This document shows, piece after piece, positions 26,034-34,455 of a stretch of DNA of 64,000 nucleotides (position 1 is its first letter; every line of letters starts with the position of its first letter). The notes under the pieces are model-generated. The model was not told the origin of the DNA. It saw nothing but the letters and a program-made list of their open reading frames with translations, and did no database searches. Origin of the DNA: Bog-473 sp963843365 (GTDB lineage: Bacteria > Actinomycetota > Acidimicrobiia > Acidimicrobiales > RAAP-2); contig CAWJKG010000003.1 of the NCBI GenBank assembly GCA_963843365.1, positions 310,001-374,000 on the forward strand, read 5' to 3'. The position numbers were made by a program, and so were the translations under genes.

Positions 26034-27654
26034 GGACGGCGGGGACGGCCTCGTCCGACGGACCCGGCCCCGCCGTCGGCCCGCTGGACCCGTGCCGCGC
26101 CGCCGGCCCGGTGGGCGCCCCGGTCGGGACGACGAAGTCGCGCTGGCGCACCAGCGCGAACCCGCACGACGGCGCCCACGAGCGCCACCACCGCCCCGAT
26201 GATCCATGAGGTGGTTCAGCGTGGTGGAGAACCCAGCGTGGTAGGCCTGCAGCAGCGCGTTGCGGGCACCGGCGAGGGGGATGGACGCCGCCGCCTGGCG
26301 CACCTCGCCGGACGACATGGCGCCCTGGAGGTGCGCGCCGCCGCGGTGCAGGATCTCGGGGCCGTAGGGCGACTTGGCCAGCGCGGCGGTGGTGTGCGCC
26401 ACGATCTGGCTCTGGAACACCGCGCCGAGCACGGCGATGCCGGTGGCGATGCCGACCTGGCGGAACGTGTTGTTGGCGCCGGAGGCCATGCCGCTGCGCT
26501 GGGGCTGGACGACGGAGACGGCGCCCGAGGCCAGGACCGGGTTGACGATCCCGACCCCGAAGCCGGACACGATGAAGCCGGGCAGCAGCACGGTCCAGGT
26601 CGAGTTCGGATGGGTCGTGCGCCATGAGGAGGAGCCCGCCGGTGACGAAGAGCATCCCGATGCCCAACAGGAACCGCGACTGCACGCGCACCGTCAGGCG
26701 CCCGGCGAAGAAGGAGGTGAAGAAGATGACCAGGGTCATGGGCAGGAAGCGGATGCCGGCGGCCAGCGGTCCGTAGCCCAGGTTGTCCTGGATGTAGAGG
26801 GTCAGGTACAAGAACATGGCGAAGATCGACGCGGCCAGGCAGAAGGCCACCGTCGAGAGCCCCACGAAGGCCGGGATCTTGAACAGGCCGAGGTCCAACA
26901 TCGGGTCTGCCGCGTAGCGCTCGTTGACGAAGAAGGCCACCATGAGGACGGCCGCACCGGCCAGCAGCCCGATGGTCGTCGAGCTGCCCCAGCCGAAGTC
27001 GTTGCCCCGCACGAGAGCGAACACGAGCAGGAAGAGGCTCACCGAGAAGGTGACGAATCCCACCCAGTCGATCTTGCGCGCCCGCAGGTCCTCCGACTTG
27101 GCGATCTGGGTGAAGGTGATGAGCACCGCGATGGCGCCGATGGGCACGTTCACGAAGAAGATCCACCGCCAGCCGATGCCGCTCGTGATGGCGCCACCGA
27201 TCAGCGGCCCGATGGCGACGGCGCCGCCGATCACCGCGCCGTAGATGCCGAAGGCCGTCCCGCGGTCGCGCCCGGTGAACGCGGCGGCGATCAGCGCCAG
27301 CGAGGTGGCGAACATGATGGCGCCCCCCACACCCTGGACCGCACGGGCCAGATTGAGCATGAGGGGCGTCGTCGAGAGACCACAGACCAGCGAGGCCAAT
27401 GAGAAGACGACCAACCCGACGGCGAAGATCTTCCGCCGCCCGTAGATGTCGCCCGCCACCCCGGCGGTCAGCAGGAAGGCGGCCAGCGTCAGCGAATAGG
27501 CGTCCACGACCCACTGCAGGTCCGAGAAGCTCGCGTGCAGCGACTGCTGGATGTCGGGCAGCGCCACGTTCACGACCGTGATGTCGAGAAGGAGCATGAA
27601 GGTCGCCGTGCAGACGGCGATCAGGGTCCACCATTTGCGGTCGAGAGCAGGCAT
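26026..27654 (-). CDS. DHA2-type multidrug MFS transporter, three frameshifts in this sequence
   Basis: A 14-helix EmrB/QacA-like drug:proton antiporter, about 541 aa when corrected. Motifs: LLLDITVVNVALPDI in helix 1, AGVAGDIYGRRK (motif A), and FGIYGAVIGGAVAIGPLIGG (motif C). The frame breaks at about 26601 (extra G inside SELTWTVLLPGF), 26204 (extra base in NHLMIIGAVVALVG) and 26167 (extra G before CGFALVRQ). All three are insertions, so the last returns to the original frame, which ends at 26026 with an ATGCTTGA overlap onto the acetyltransferase. Confidence 0.88.
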   Translation of the reverse strand: MPALDRKWWTLIAVCTATFMLLLDITVVNVALPDIQQSLHASFSDLQWVVDAYSLTLAAFLLTAGVAGDIYGRRKIFAVGLVVFSLASLVCGLSTTPLMLNLARAVQGVGGAIMFATSLALIAAAFTGRDRGTAFGIYGAVIGGAVAIGPLIGGAITSGIGWRWIFFVNVPIGAIAVLITFTQIAKSEDLRARKIDWVGFVTFSVSLFLLVFALVRGNDFGWGSSTTIGLLAGAAVLMVAFFVNERYAADPMLDLGLFKIPAFVGLSTVAFCLAASIFAMFLYLTLYIQDNLGYGPLAAGIRFLPMTLVIFFTSFFAGRLTVRVQSRFLLGIGMLFVTGGLLLMAHDPSELDLDRAAARLHRVRLRGRDRQPGPGLGRRLRRPAPAQRHGLRRQQHVPPGRHRHRHRRARRGVPEPDRGAHHRRAGQVALRPRDPAPRRRAPPGRHVVRRGAPGGGVHPPRRCPQRAAAGLPRWVLHHAEPPHGSSGRWWRSWAPSCGFALVRQRDFVVPTGAPTGPAARHGSSGPTAGPGPSDEAVPAVHA

Positions 27655-27699
27655 TCGCGGAGTGTATCGACCGGGCGTTCCCGCTCGTACAATGGGGTC

Positions 27700-29298
27700 G
27701 TGATCGTCGGATCAGCCCTCACCATCGAAATCGGGGACCGGACGCTGCTCTCGGACGCCTCCTTCGTGGTGGGCGCCGGCGAGAAGGTGGGCCTGGTGGG
27801 GCGCAACGGGACCGGGAAGTCGTCCTTCATCTCGGTGCTGGTGGGGGAGACGTCGCCCCAGCTGCGCCACCGGGGCAACGTCCGCCTCCTCGGGTCGTTC
27901 GGGTACCTGCCGCAGGCGCCGGTGCCGGGCGGTCTCGGGCTCGAACCGACCGGGTTCTCGCACATCCTCTCGGCCCGCGGCCTCGACGTCCTCGACGACG
28001 CGCTCGGCACCGCCCGCGTCGCCATGGCGGACGACCCCAGCGAGGAGAACATCGAGCTGTTCACGGACCTGCAGGAGCAGTTCCAGTCGAACGGCGGCTA
28101 CGAGGCGGAATCGGTGATGGCCCGTTTGGCCGACGGGCTCGGTCTCCGGCAGGAGCTGCTCCTGGAGGACATCGACTCGCTCTCGGGTGGCCAACGCCGT
28201 CGCGTCGACCTCATGCGCGTGCTCTTCCAGGAGCCCGAGCTGATGATCCTCGACGAGCCCACCAACCACCTCGACCGTTCCGCCAAGGGGTGGCTGCTCG
28301 ACGAGCTGGCCCGCTTCAACGGCGCGCTCCTCGTCGTGAGCCACGACCTGCGCCTGCTCGATCAGTCGATCACCAAGGTGCTGCACATCGCGAACCAGCA
28401 CCTGACCGAGTGGAAGGGGAACTACTCCAAGTTCGAGGCGCTGCGCGAGGCCGACCAGTCACAGCGCGAGCGCGCCTCGGAGCTCGAGGGGCGCGAGATC
28501 AAGCGCCTCTCGTCCCTGGCCGACTCCATGCGTGCGAGCACCGAGAAGCGGGCCCGCAAGGCCAAGCAGCTGGACCGTCGGGTCGAGCGCATGGAGGCGG
28601 GTCGGACCCAGGTCGAGAAGCGGGACCGGGCCAGCAAGTTCTCGCTCCCCACGCCACCGCGCTCGGGGGGCATCCCTCTCGACGTGGCCAAGCTGGGGAT
28701 CCGCTACGGGAGCAACGAGGTGCTCTCGCAGGTGACGTTCCACGCCGGCCGGGGAGACCACATAGTGATCATCGGCCGCAACGGCGCCGGGAAGTCGTCG
28801 TTGCTGCGGTGCCTGGCGGGGGTGCAGGAACCCTCCAACGGCGTGATCGAGTTGGGGGCGAACGTCGAGCTCGGCTACTTCGCGCAGGAGCACGAGCAGA
28901 TCGACCCCGGGCGGAGCGCGCTCGACAACGTGAGCGACGCCGTGCTCAAGGCGGAGCGGGACCGCCGCGCCCTGCTGGGGTCGTTCGGGCTGCCGTCGAA
29001 GGCGGCGGACCAGCTACCGGGCACCCTCTCGGGAGGGGAGCGGGCCAAACTCGGCCTGGCCATGCTGTCGGCGGGGGAGGCCAACCTCCTCCTGCTCGAC
29101 GAGCCGACCAACAACCTCGACCCCTCGTCCATCGCCGCCGTCGGGACCATGCTCGGGGCGTGGCCCGGCACCATCGTCGCCGTGAGCCACGAGCGCGGCT
29201 TCGTGGAGGCGCTCCGTCCGACCTATTGCCTGCGACTCCCGGAGGAGCGCTTCACCCACTGGCGCGAGGAGTACCTCGACGACGTGGAGATGCGCTAG
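27700..29298 (+). CDS. ABC-F family ATPase
   Basis: A 532-aa protein with two ABC cassettes and no membrane segments. Walker A motifs are GRNGTGKSS and GRNGAGKSS; signatures are SLSGGQRRR and TLSGGERAK; Walker B regions are EPTNHLD and EPTNNLD. A charged helical linker between the cassettes (about 235-320, rich in E, R and K) is the P-site tRNA interaction motif region. ABC-F proteins act on stalled ribosomes, some giving antibiotic protection. GTG 27700 is used because the longer frame runs into the divergent exporter. Resistance function is not implied by sequence. Confidence 0.92.
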   Translation: MIVGSALTIEIGDRTLLSDASFVVGAGEKVGLVGRNGTGKSSFISVLVGETSPQLRHRGNVRLLGSFGYLPQAPVPGGLGLEPTGFSHILSARGLDVLDDALGTARVAMADDPSEENIELFTDLQEQFQSNGGYEAESVMARLADGLGLRQELLLEDIDSLSGGQRRRVDLMRVLFQEPELMILDEPTNHLDRSAKGWLLDELARFNGALLVVSHDLRLLDQSITKVLHIANQHLTEWKGNYSKFEALREADQSQRERASELEGREIKRLSSLADSMRASTEKRARKAKQLDRRVERMEAGRTQVEKRDRASKFSLPTPPRSGGIPLDVAKLGIRYGSNEVLSQVTFHAGRGDHIVIIGRNGAGKSSLLRCLAGVQEPSNGVIELGANVELGYFAQEHEQIDPGRSALDNVSDAVLKAERDRRALLGSFGLPSKAADQLPGTLSGGERAKLGLAMLSAGEANLLLLDEPTNNLDPSSIAAVGTMLGAWPGTIVAVSHERGFVEALRPTYCLRLPEERFTHWREEYLDDVEMR

Positions 29299-29306
29299 GC
29301 GTATCG

Positions 29307-30950
29307 CTAACTCTTGATCCAGATCTGTGCGGGCCAGAGCACGCCCTCGTCGTAGGCGACGGCCTTGGAGCCCTGCAGCGTGGTCGGGTTGGCGAAGTTC
29401 TGCACCTTTGGGTTGGCCGCGAGGCCCACGTGTCGCGGGCGAGCCAGAGGTAGGGGATGTCCTGGGCCAGGTACTGGTTGATCTCCTGGTATGCCTTGAT
29501 CCGATCCGCCTTTTCGTTCGTCTCTCTCCCCGCCGTCAACGCAGTCTGAATGCGGGGGTCGTTGTTGCGGGCCATGTTCAACGGCAGTGGCGGGTTGACG
29601 GTCGTCGTGCTCCACCACACGTAGTTGAGGTCGGGGTCGACGGCGCCGAACTGGCGCCACAGCGTGGCCTCGTAGGTGCCGGCCAGCGCGTCGTTGATGA
29701 TCGTCGCCTGGGCCAGGATGGTGATGGTCACCTTCATGCCGGCCGTCTGCCAGGCCTGCTGCAGGAACTGGGCGGCCGCCAGTGTCTCCGGGTCGCTCGT
29801 CGGAATTGAGCGTGAAGGCCGGCTGGCTGCCGGTTTGTTGCTGCACCTGCTTGACCAGCTTGGCGGCTTGCGTGGGGTTGTACTTCGGGTAGGCGGTCTT
29901 GGTGTAGTACTCGCTCCCGGGGAGGAAGAGCCCGTTCATGGGAGCGTCGATGCCCTTGTCGATGACCTTGCTGAACTGGGCCTGGTTGATGCACATCGCC
30001 ATGGCCTGGCGCAGCGTCTTGTTGTTGAACGGGGCCTTGGAGGTGTTCAACATGATGCACTGCACGGTGGGCTGCCCCACGATCTGCCCGCTGTTGTCGT
30101 AGTAGGCGTACTTCTTGTTGCCCCGGAACTGCAGCAGATTGTTGGGTGAGTTGGAGTGCATGATGTCGATTTCGCCCGTCTCGAGCGCGTCGGCGCGCGA
30201 GCCGTCGTTGATGATCGGCTTGTAGGTGATGGAGTTCAGGTACGGGTACCCCTTGCGCCAGTAGTGCGGATTCCTGGTGGCGGTCATGTGGCTGTTGGGG
30301 ACCCAATCCTGGAAGACGAAGGGTCCCGTGCCGATCGGGTTCGACGTGCCGCCGTCGGCGCTGTTGAGCATGGACGGCGCGGCGATGTAGCCCGTCTGCG
30401 CCTGGGCCAGGTAGTAGGGGAACGGCGCCCACGGGGCTTTGAGCTTGATGGTGACCGACAGCGGCCCGGTCACGGTGGCGCTGCTGAAATCGGCGAAGGC
30501 GGGTCCGGTCAGGACGCCGCTGGCCGTGTTCTCAATGTTGAGGTGCAGCGCGGCGGCGTCGAGCGGCGTGCCGTCGTGGAACACGATGTTGGGCCGGAGG
30601 GTGATGGTGAAGGCGGTGAAGTCCTCGTTCGAGGTGATGGACTGCGCCAGGTACGGCTCCACGCCACCCGCCGCGTTCACGATGGCAAGAGGGTCGAAGA
30701 CGGTGCGGCCGTAGAGGAAGCCCCCCTCGTCCCAGCGCGCCGTCGCGGGATCGAACCCGCCCTCTTCGGTGTCGATGCCCATGGTGAGCGAACCGCCCTG
30801 CACCGGCTTTGCTGAGGAGATCCCGTTCAATCCGGGCCCGTTGGTCTGGGCTGCACCCGCTTCGCCCTCCAGGGCTCCGAGCATGGCGGCCCCGGCGCCC
30901 AGTGCGAGCCCTCCGGCCATGAACGACCGGCGATCAAATGACTGCGTCAT
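29307..30950 (-). CDS. Tat-exported ABC transporter solute-binding protein (SBP_bac_5), two frameshifts
   Basis: An oligopeptide-type extracellular binding protein, about 547 aa. The N-terminus FDRRSFMAGGLALGAGAAML is a twin-arginine signal. The mature part has GGFDPATARWDEGG, AFTITLRPNIVFHDGTPLD, NPIGTGPFVFQDW and MCINQAQFSKVID. An extra G at about 29801 shifts the frame before SDPETLAAAQFL, and one missing base at about 29432 shifts it back, giving the normal end AYDEGVLWPAQIWIKS. No permease or ATPase genes are adjacent. Ligand unknown, probably a peptide or related compound. Confidence 0.87.
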   Translation of the reverse strand: MTQSFDRRSFMAGGLALGAGAAMLGALEGEAGAAQTNGPGLNGISSAKPVQGGSLTMGIDTEEGGFDPATARWDEGGFLYGRTVFDPLAIVNAAGGVEPYLAQSITSNEDFTAFTITLRPNIVFHDGTPLDAAALHLNIENTASGVLTGPAFADFSSATVTGPLSVTIKLKAPWAPFPYYLAQAQTGYIAAPSMLNSADGGTSNPIGTGPFVFQDWVPNSHMTATRNPHYWRKGYPYLNSITYKPIINDGSRADALETGEIDIMHSNSPNNLLQFRGNKKYAYYDNSGQIVGQPTVQCIMLNTSKAPFNNKTLRQAMAMCINQAQFSKVIDKGIDAPMNGLFLPGSEYYTKTAYPKYNPTQAAKLVKQVQQQTGSQPAFTLNSDERPGDTGGRPVPAAGLADGRHEGDHHHPGPGDDHQRRAGRHLRGHAVAPVRRRRPRPQLRVVEHDDRQPATAVEHGPQQRPPHSDCVDGGERDERKGGSDQGIPGDQPVPGPGHPLPLARPRHVGLAANPKVQNFANPTTLQGSKAVAYDEGVLWPAQIWIKS

Positions 30951-31123
30951 CGCGAAACCCCCCACGGTCTCGATCCCCACTGCGTACGGCTCTGTCGCGG
31001 CGCAGGTTACAACTTCGTGACCGTTTGAGGGCGGCGGGTTGAGGCCTGTGGCGATTGGGGTCTCCCGGACCCCGTATGGCAACCTGGGCCACCACGAGCA
31101 GACGACCCAATCAGGAGGCAGCA

Positions 31124-31606
31124 ATGACGATCGCAACCGGTGACCGGGTGCCCGACGTGAAGGTCTTCACATTCGGCGACAAGGGACCGGAGGCGACGAC
31201 CTCGTCCGAGGTCCTGGGGAGCGGCAAGGTGGTCCTCTTCGGCGTTCCGGGAGCCTTCACCCCGACCTGCTCGGACCACCACCTGCCCGGATTCGTCATG
31301 CGGGCCCAGGAGCTCCGCGACAAGGGCGCCGACAAGGTCGTCTGCGTCTCGGTCAACGACCCCTTCGTCATGGGAGCGTGGGGGCAGGACCAGAACGTGG
31401 GCGACACCGTCGTCATGCTCGCCGACGGCAACGGGGAGCTTGCCGACGCGCTCGGCCTCGTCATGGACGGCAGCGGTTTCGGCCTGGGGTCGCGCGTGCA
31501 GCGCTTCGCCGCCATCATCGACGACGGCGTGGTCACCTGGCTCGCCGTCGAGCCCGGGCCGGGCCTCAACGTGAGCTCCGCCGAGGAAGTGCTCGCCGCC
31601 CTGTAG
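31124..31606 (+). CDS. Peroxiredoxin, Prx5 type
   Basis: A 160-aa Prx5-type peroxiredoxin. The peroxidatic Cys is C49 in PGAFTPTCSDHHLPGF, with the catalytic Thr/Arg environment of the family (SRVQRFAAIIDDG). It reduces hydroperoxides in the cytoplasm; no glutaredoxin domain is fused. ATG 31124 is set by a strong AGGAGG 8 nt upstream, which excludes the longer frame from 31055. The second Cys (VVCVSVND) is in the position seen in many Prx5 proteins. Confidence 0.93.
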   Translation: MTIATGDRVPDVKVFTFGDKGPEATTSSEVLGSGKVVLFGVPGAFTPTCSDHHLPGFVMRAQELRDKGADKVVCVSVNDPFVMGAWGQDQNVGDTVVMLADGNGELADALGLVMDGSGFGLGSRVQRFAAIIDDGVVTWLAVEPGPGLNVSSAEEVLAAL

Positions 31607-31852
31607 ACGGGAGAGGTGCTTTCGCCGGCCCTCCGGCACACCGTCCGCGCCGCCACCGACACGCAAGAAAACCTCCTGAAACCCCGTCCGCCGCGCCCGC
31701 AACGCCGGTCGCATCCCCGTCCGACGGTTGCAGCGCGGTGGCAGTGTCCGTCTGTTGGGCCAATTGTCATCGCGTAGTGCGAAATGCCGTATCGCCTCGG
31801 GCATCATCCTCCCCGCAACACACTGCAGGGCGGAATGTAGAGGGGAATTGCG

Positions 31853-33055
31853 ATGCGCAGCCTGGTGGGAGCGCGGCGGAGCGTCTGGCACGCGTGCATG
31901 TACGGCGCGGGAGCGGCGGTGTTGCTCGCGCTCGGCACCGCGGCGGCGCCCGATTCGGGATTGTTCGCCCCCTCCTCCCGCCTCGCCGACGCGCCGTCTG
32001 CGCCCTCTCTCACGACCACATCCGTCAGCCGTCCGCCCCCACCCGGCCTCACGCCAGCGACCGTCGCCCCCGGCGCGCCGACGTCGACCCCGTCGGCGGG
32101 GATCGCGCAACGGTCGGGGAGAGCGGGCGCCACGGGAGGGGTGGCACCCGGTTCGGCCCCGACACCCGCACCGACGACGGGCGCCCAGGGCGCGCCGGGA
32201 GCATCCGCCGCCCCCGAGAGGGTCTACGGGCGACAACCGGCGTCCGCATCGTCGTCCTCCTCGACAGGAGGCTCCGTGGCGTCGGACTGTCAGGGGACCA
32301 CGCCACTCGGCCTCTCCGGCGCGTGGACCTGCACCTTCGACGACGAGTTCAACGGCGCGTCGCTCGACACGAACACGTGGGTGCCCCAGGTCACCGCCGG
32401 CAGCGGCTACGTCAACGGTGCCACCGCGTGCTACGTGGACAGCCCGGACACCATTTCGGTCTCGGGCGGGTACCTGAACCTCTCGGTCCGCCAGGTCGCC
32501 CCGTTCACGTGCCAGGACGGCAGCAACAGCTTCACGGCGAGCGAAGAGGCGGGCATGGTGTCGACCTATGGCCTCTTCGACCAGACGTACGGCGCCTACG
32601 AGGTGCACGCCAAGCTCCCGCCTTCCGTCGTCTCGGGACTCCAGGAGACGTTCTGGCTCTATCCCCAGAACCTGACGTACGGCGCCTGGCCGGCCTCGGG
32701 CGAGATCGATTTCGCCGAGTTCTACAGCAGCGTCCCCGGTCTCGATGTGCCCTACGTCCACTACTCCCAGTCCTCGACGGACCCCAACGCCACCGCCTAC
32801 GACTGCCTCATCAATCAGGACGCCTTCAACACGTACGGCGTGGACTGGACGCCGACATCGATCACCGTCCTCTACAACGGCACGCCGTGCCTGGTCGACC
32901 ATCCGACGACGGGGAGCGAACCGTTCGATCAGCCTTTCTTCATTGCGCTGACCCAGGCGCTCGGCACGGGCACCGACGCCTTCACGCCGGGCGTGACCGA
33001 ACTCCCCGCCACCACCCAGGTCGACTGGGTGCGCGCCTGGGCTCCGGCCACCTAA
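31853..33055 (+). CDS. Secreted glycoside hydrolase family 16 protein
   Basis: A 400-aa exported beta-glucanase-like enzyme. Residues ~10-35 form a hydrophobic signal or anchor helix, and about 40-145 are a Pro/Ser/Thr/Ala-rich linker. The GH16 jelly-roll follows: CTFDDEFNGASLDTNTW, then the catalytic motif EIDFAE with E284 as likely nucleophile, D286, and E289 as acid/base. The last block is VDWVRAWAP. The family cleaves beta-1,3/1,4-glucans such as laminarin. The 246 nt before it contain no gene. Confidence 0.9.
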   Translation: MRSLVGARRSVWHACMYGAGAAVLLALGTAAAPDSGLFAPSSRLADAPSAPSLTTTSVSRPPPPGLTPATVAPGAPTSTPSAGIAQRSGRAGATGGVAPGSAPTPAPTTGAQGAPGASAAPERVYGRQPASASSSSSTGGSVASDCQGTTPLGLSGAWTCTFDDEFNGASLDTNTWVPQVTAGSGYVNGATACYVDSPDTISVSGGYLNLSVRQVAPFTCQDGSNSFTASEEAGMVSTYGLFDQTYGAYEVHAKLPPSVVSGLQETFWLYPQNLTYGAWPASGEIDFAEFYSSVPGLDVPYVHYSQSSTDPNATAYDCLINQDAFNTYGVDWTPTSITVLYNGTPCLVDHPTTGSEPFDQPFFIALTQALGTGTDAFTPGVTELPATTQVDWVRAWAPAT

Positions 33056-33090
33056 CGCACGCCCGACCCGAGAATTCGTGGGCTGACCCC

Positions 33091-33133
33091 TTGATTCCCC
33101 GCGGTCTGGGAGTAGGATACTCAGTATGCTACT
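33091..33133 (+). promoter_or_regulatory. Promoter with overlapping PadR-type palindromic operator
   Basis: TTGATT (33091-33096) and TAGGAT (33113-33118) are separated by 16 nt and look like a sigma-70 promoter. A near-perfect 23-bp palindrome, AGTAGGATACT-C-AGTATGCTACT, covers 33111-33133 and so sits over the -10 box. It lies 16 nt before the padR ATG. This is the arrangement expected for an auto-repressing PadR protein. Confidence 0.75.
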
Positions 33134-33148
33134 GCGAATGAGCCACAC

Positions 33149-33736
33149 ATGAGTATCCGGCACGCCCTGTTGGCCCTGCTCAGCGAGGGTCCCAAGTACG
33201 GCCTGCAACTCCGGCAGGAATTCGAAGCGCGGACCGGAGAGGTTTGGCCGCTCAACGTGGGGCAGGTCTATACGACCCTGCAACGCCTGGAGCGCGACGG
33301 CCTGGTCGAGTCTGACGATTCGGACGACGACAGCCCGCAGAAGGGATTCCACATCACCAGCGAGGGGGCGGAGGAGCTGGCGGAGTGGCTGCGGACGCCC
33401 CCGGACTTCTCGTCCCCGCCGCGGGACGAACTGGTGATCAAGGTGCTCGTCGCCCTGGGGTTGCCCGGCGTCGACGTCCACGAGGTGGTCCAGCTGCACC
33501 GGCGCTACCTCGTGGAACTGATGCAGCAGTGGACGCGGCTCAAGGAGGACGAGGCGCGACTCGACCTCAACTTCGCGCTGGTGGTCGATGCGGAGCTCTT
33601 TCGGCTCGACTCCCTCATCCGGTGGCTGGACACGGCCGATGGCCGTCTGAAGCGAGCGGCGGCAGGAGAAGCAGCGCCGGCCTCCCCGTCGTTCCCCCTC
33701 CCCAAGGCCCGGCGCAAGGTGGGAGCACCCGAATGA
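33149..33736 (+). CDS. PadR-family transcriptional regulator
   Basis: A 195-aa repressor. The N-terminal winged helix has the PadR hallmark ALLALLSEGPKYGLQLRQEFEART and LNVGQVYTTLQRLERDGLVES; a C-terminal helical dimerisation domain follows (about 110-175). PadR proteins repress efflux genes until a ligand binds. The operator-like palindrome over its promoter, and a 4-nt overlap with the ABC ATPase gene, indicate that it controls its own operon of exporter genes. Confidence 0.92.
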   Translation: MSIRHALLALLSEGPKYGLQLRQEFEARTGEVWPLNVGQVYTTLQRLERDGLVESDDSDDDSPQKGFHITSEGAEELAEWLRTPPDFSSPPRDELVIKVLVALGLPGVDVHEVVQLHRRYLVELMQQWTRLKEDEARLDLNFALVVDAELFRLDSLIRWLDTADGRLKRAAAGEAAPASPSFPLPKARRKVGAPE

Positions 33737-34455
33737 GCTACCTCGAACTACGCGACATCTCCAAGGTCTACGGAGACGGTGCCACGGAGGTCCACGCCCT
33801 GCAGCACGTCGATCTCTCGGTGGAGTCCGGGACCCTGGTGGCGGTCATGGGCGCCAGCGGCTCCGGGAAGAGCACGCTGTTGACCATCGCCGGCAGCCTG
33901 GAGGATCCGACCTCGGGCGAAGTCTCCATCGGCGGCCGCCGGCTGACCTCACTGTCGCGCAACGGCAGGGCGCAGCTGCGCCGGCAATCCATCGGGTATG
34001 TCTTCCAGGACTACAACCTGCTGGCGGGCCTCAGCGCGCTCGAGAACGTGTCGCTGCCGCTCGAGCTCGACGGCATCGGCGCCCGCAAGGCGCAGGCGAC
34101 CGCCCTCGAGTCGCTCGAGGAGTTCGGTCTGGCCGATCGGGCCTCCCGCTATCCGGATCAGCTCTCCGGCGGCGAGCGCCAGCGCGTCGCCATCGCCCGC
34201 GCCGTGGTCGGGGGTCGCCAACTCCTGCTGGCCGACGAGCCCTCCGGCGCGCTCGATTCGACCAACGCCGAGAGCGTGATGCGGCTGATCCTGGCGGCGT
34301 GCCATCGCGGCCTGGCCGCCGTGGTGGTGACCCACGACGCGCAACTGGCCTCGTGGGCTGACCGCGTCATCTTCCTGCGTGACGGGCGCATCGTCGACCA
34401 GACCCTGCCGGTCGAGAGCGCCGAGACGTTCCTCGCCGACGTCCGCAACCGATGA
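33733..34455 (+). CDS. ABC transporter ATP-binding protein (MacB/LolD type)
   Basis: A 240-aa ATPase with Walker A GASGSGKST, the Q-loop VFQDYNLLAGLSALENV, signature LSGGERQRVAIARA, Walker B LLLADEPSGALD and switch VVVTHDAQLA. The SALENVSLPLELDG segment is typical of the LolD/MacB/BceA group, which works with FtsX-like permeases. ATG 33733 overlaps padR (ATGA), and its end overlaps the permease gene the same way. It probably exports a toxic compound or lipid, or transmits a bacitracin-type signal. Confidence 0.92.
   Translation: MSYLELRDISKVYGDGATEVHALQHVDLSVESGTLVAVMGASGSGKSTLLTIAGSLEDPTSGEVSIGGRRLTSLSRNGRAQLRRQSIGYVFQDYNLLAGLSALENVSLPLELDGIGARKAQATALESLEEFGLADRASRYPDQLSGGERQRVAIARAVVGGRQLLLADEPSGALDSTNAESVMRLILAACHRGLAAVVVTHDAQLASWADRVIFLRDGRIVDQTLPVESAETFLADVRNR

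Noticed and set aside
31007..33499. An 830-codon minus-strand open frame
   Set aside because: It lies antisense to peroxiredoxin, GH16 and padR, has no recognisable motif and would cover the padR promoter.
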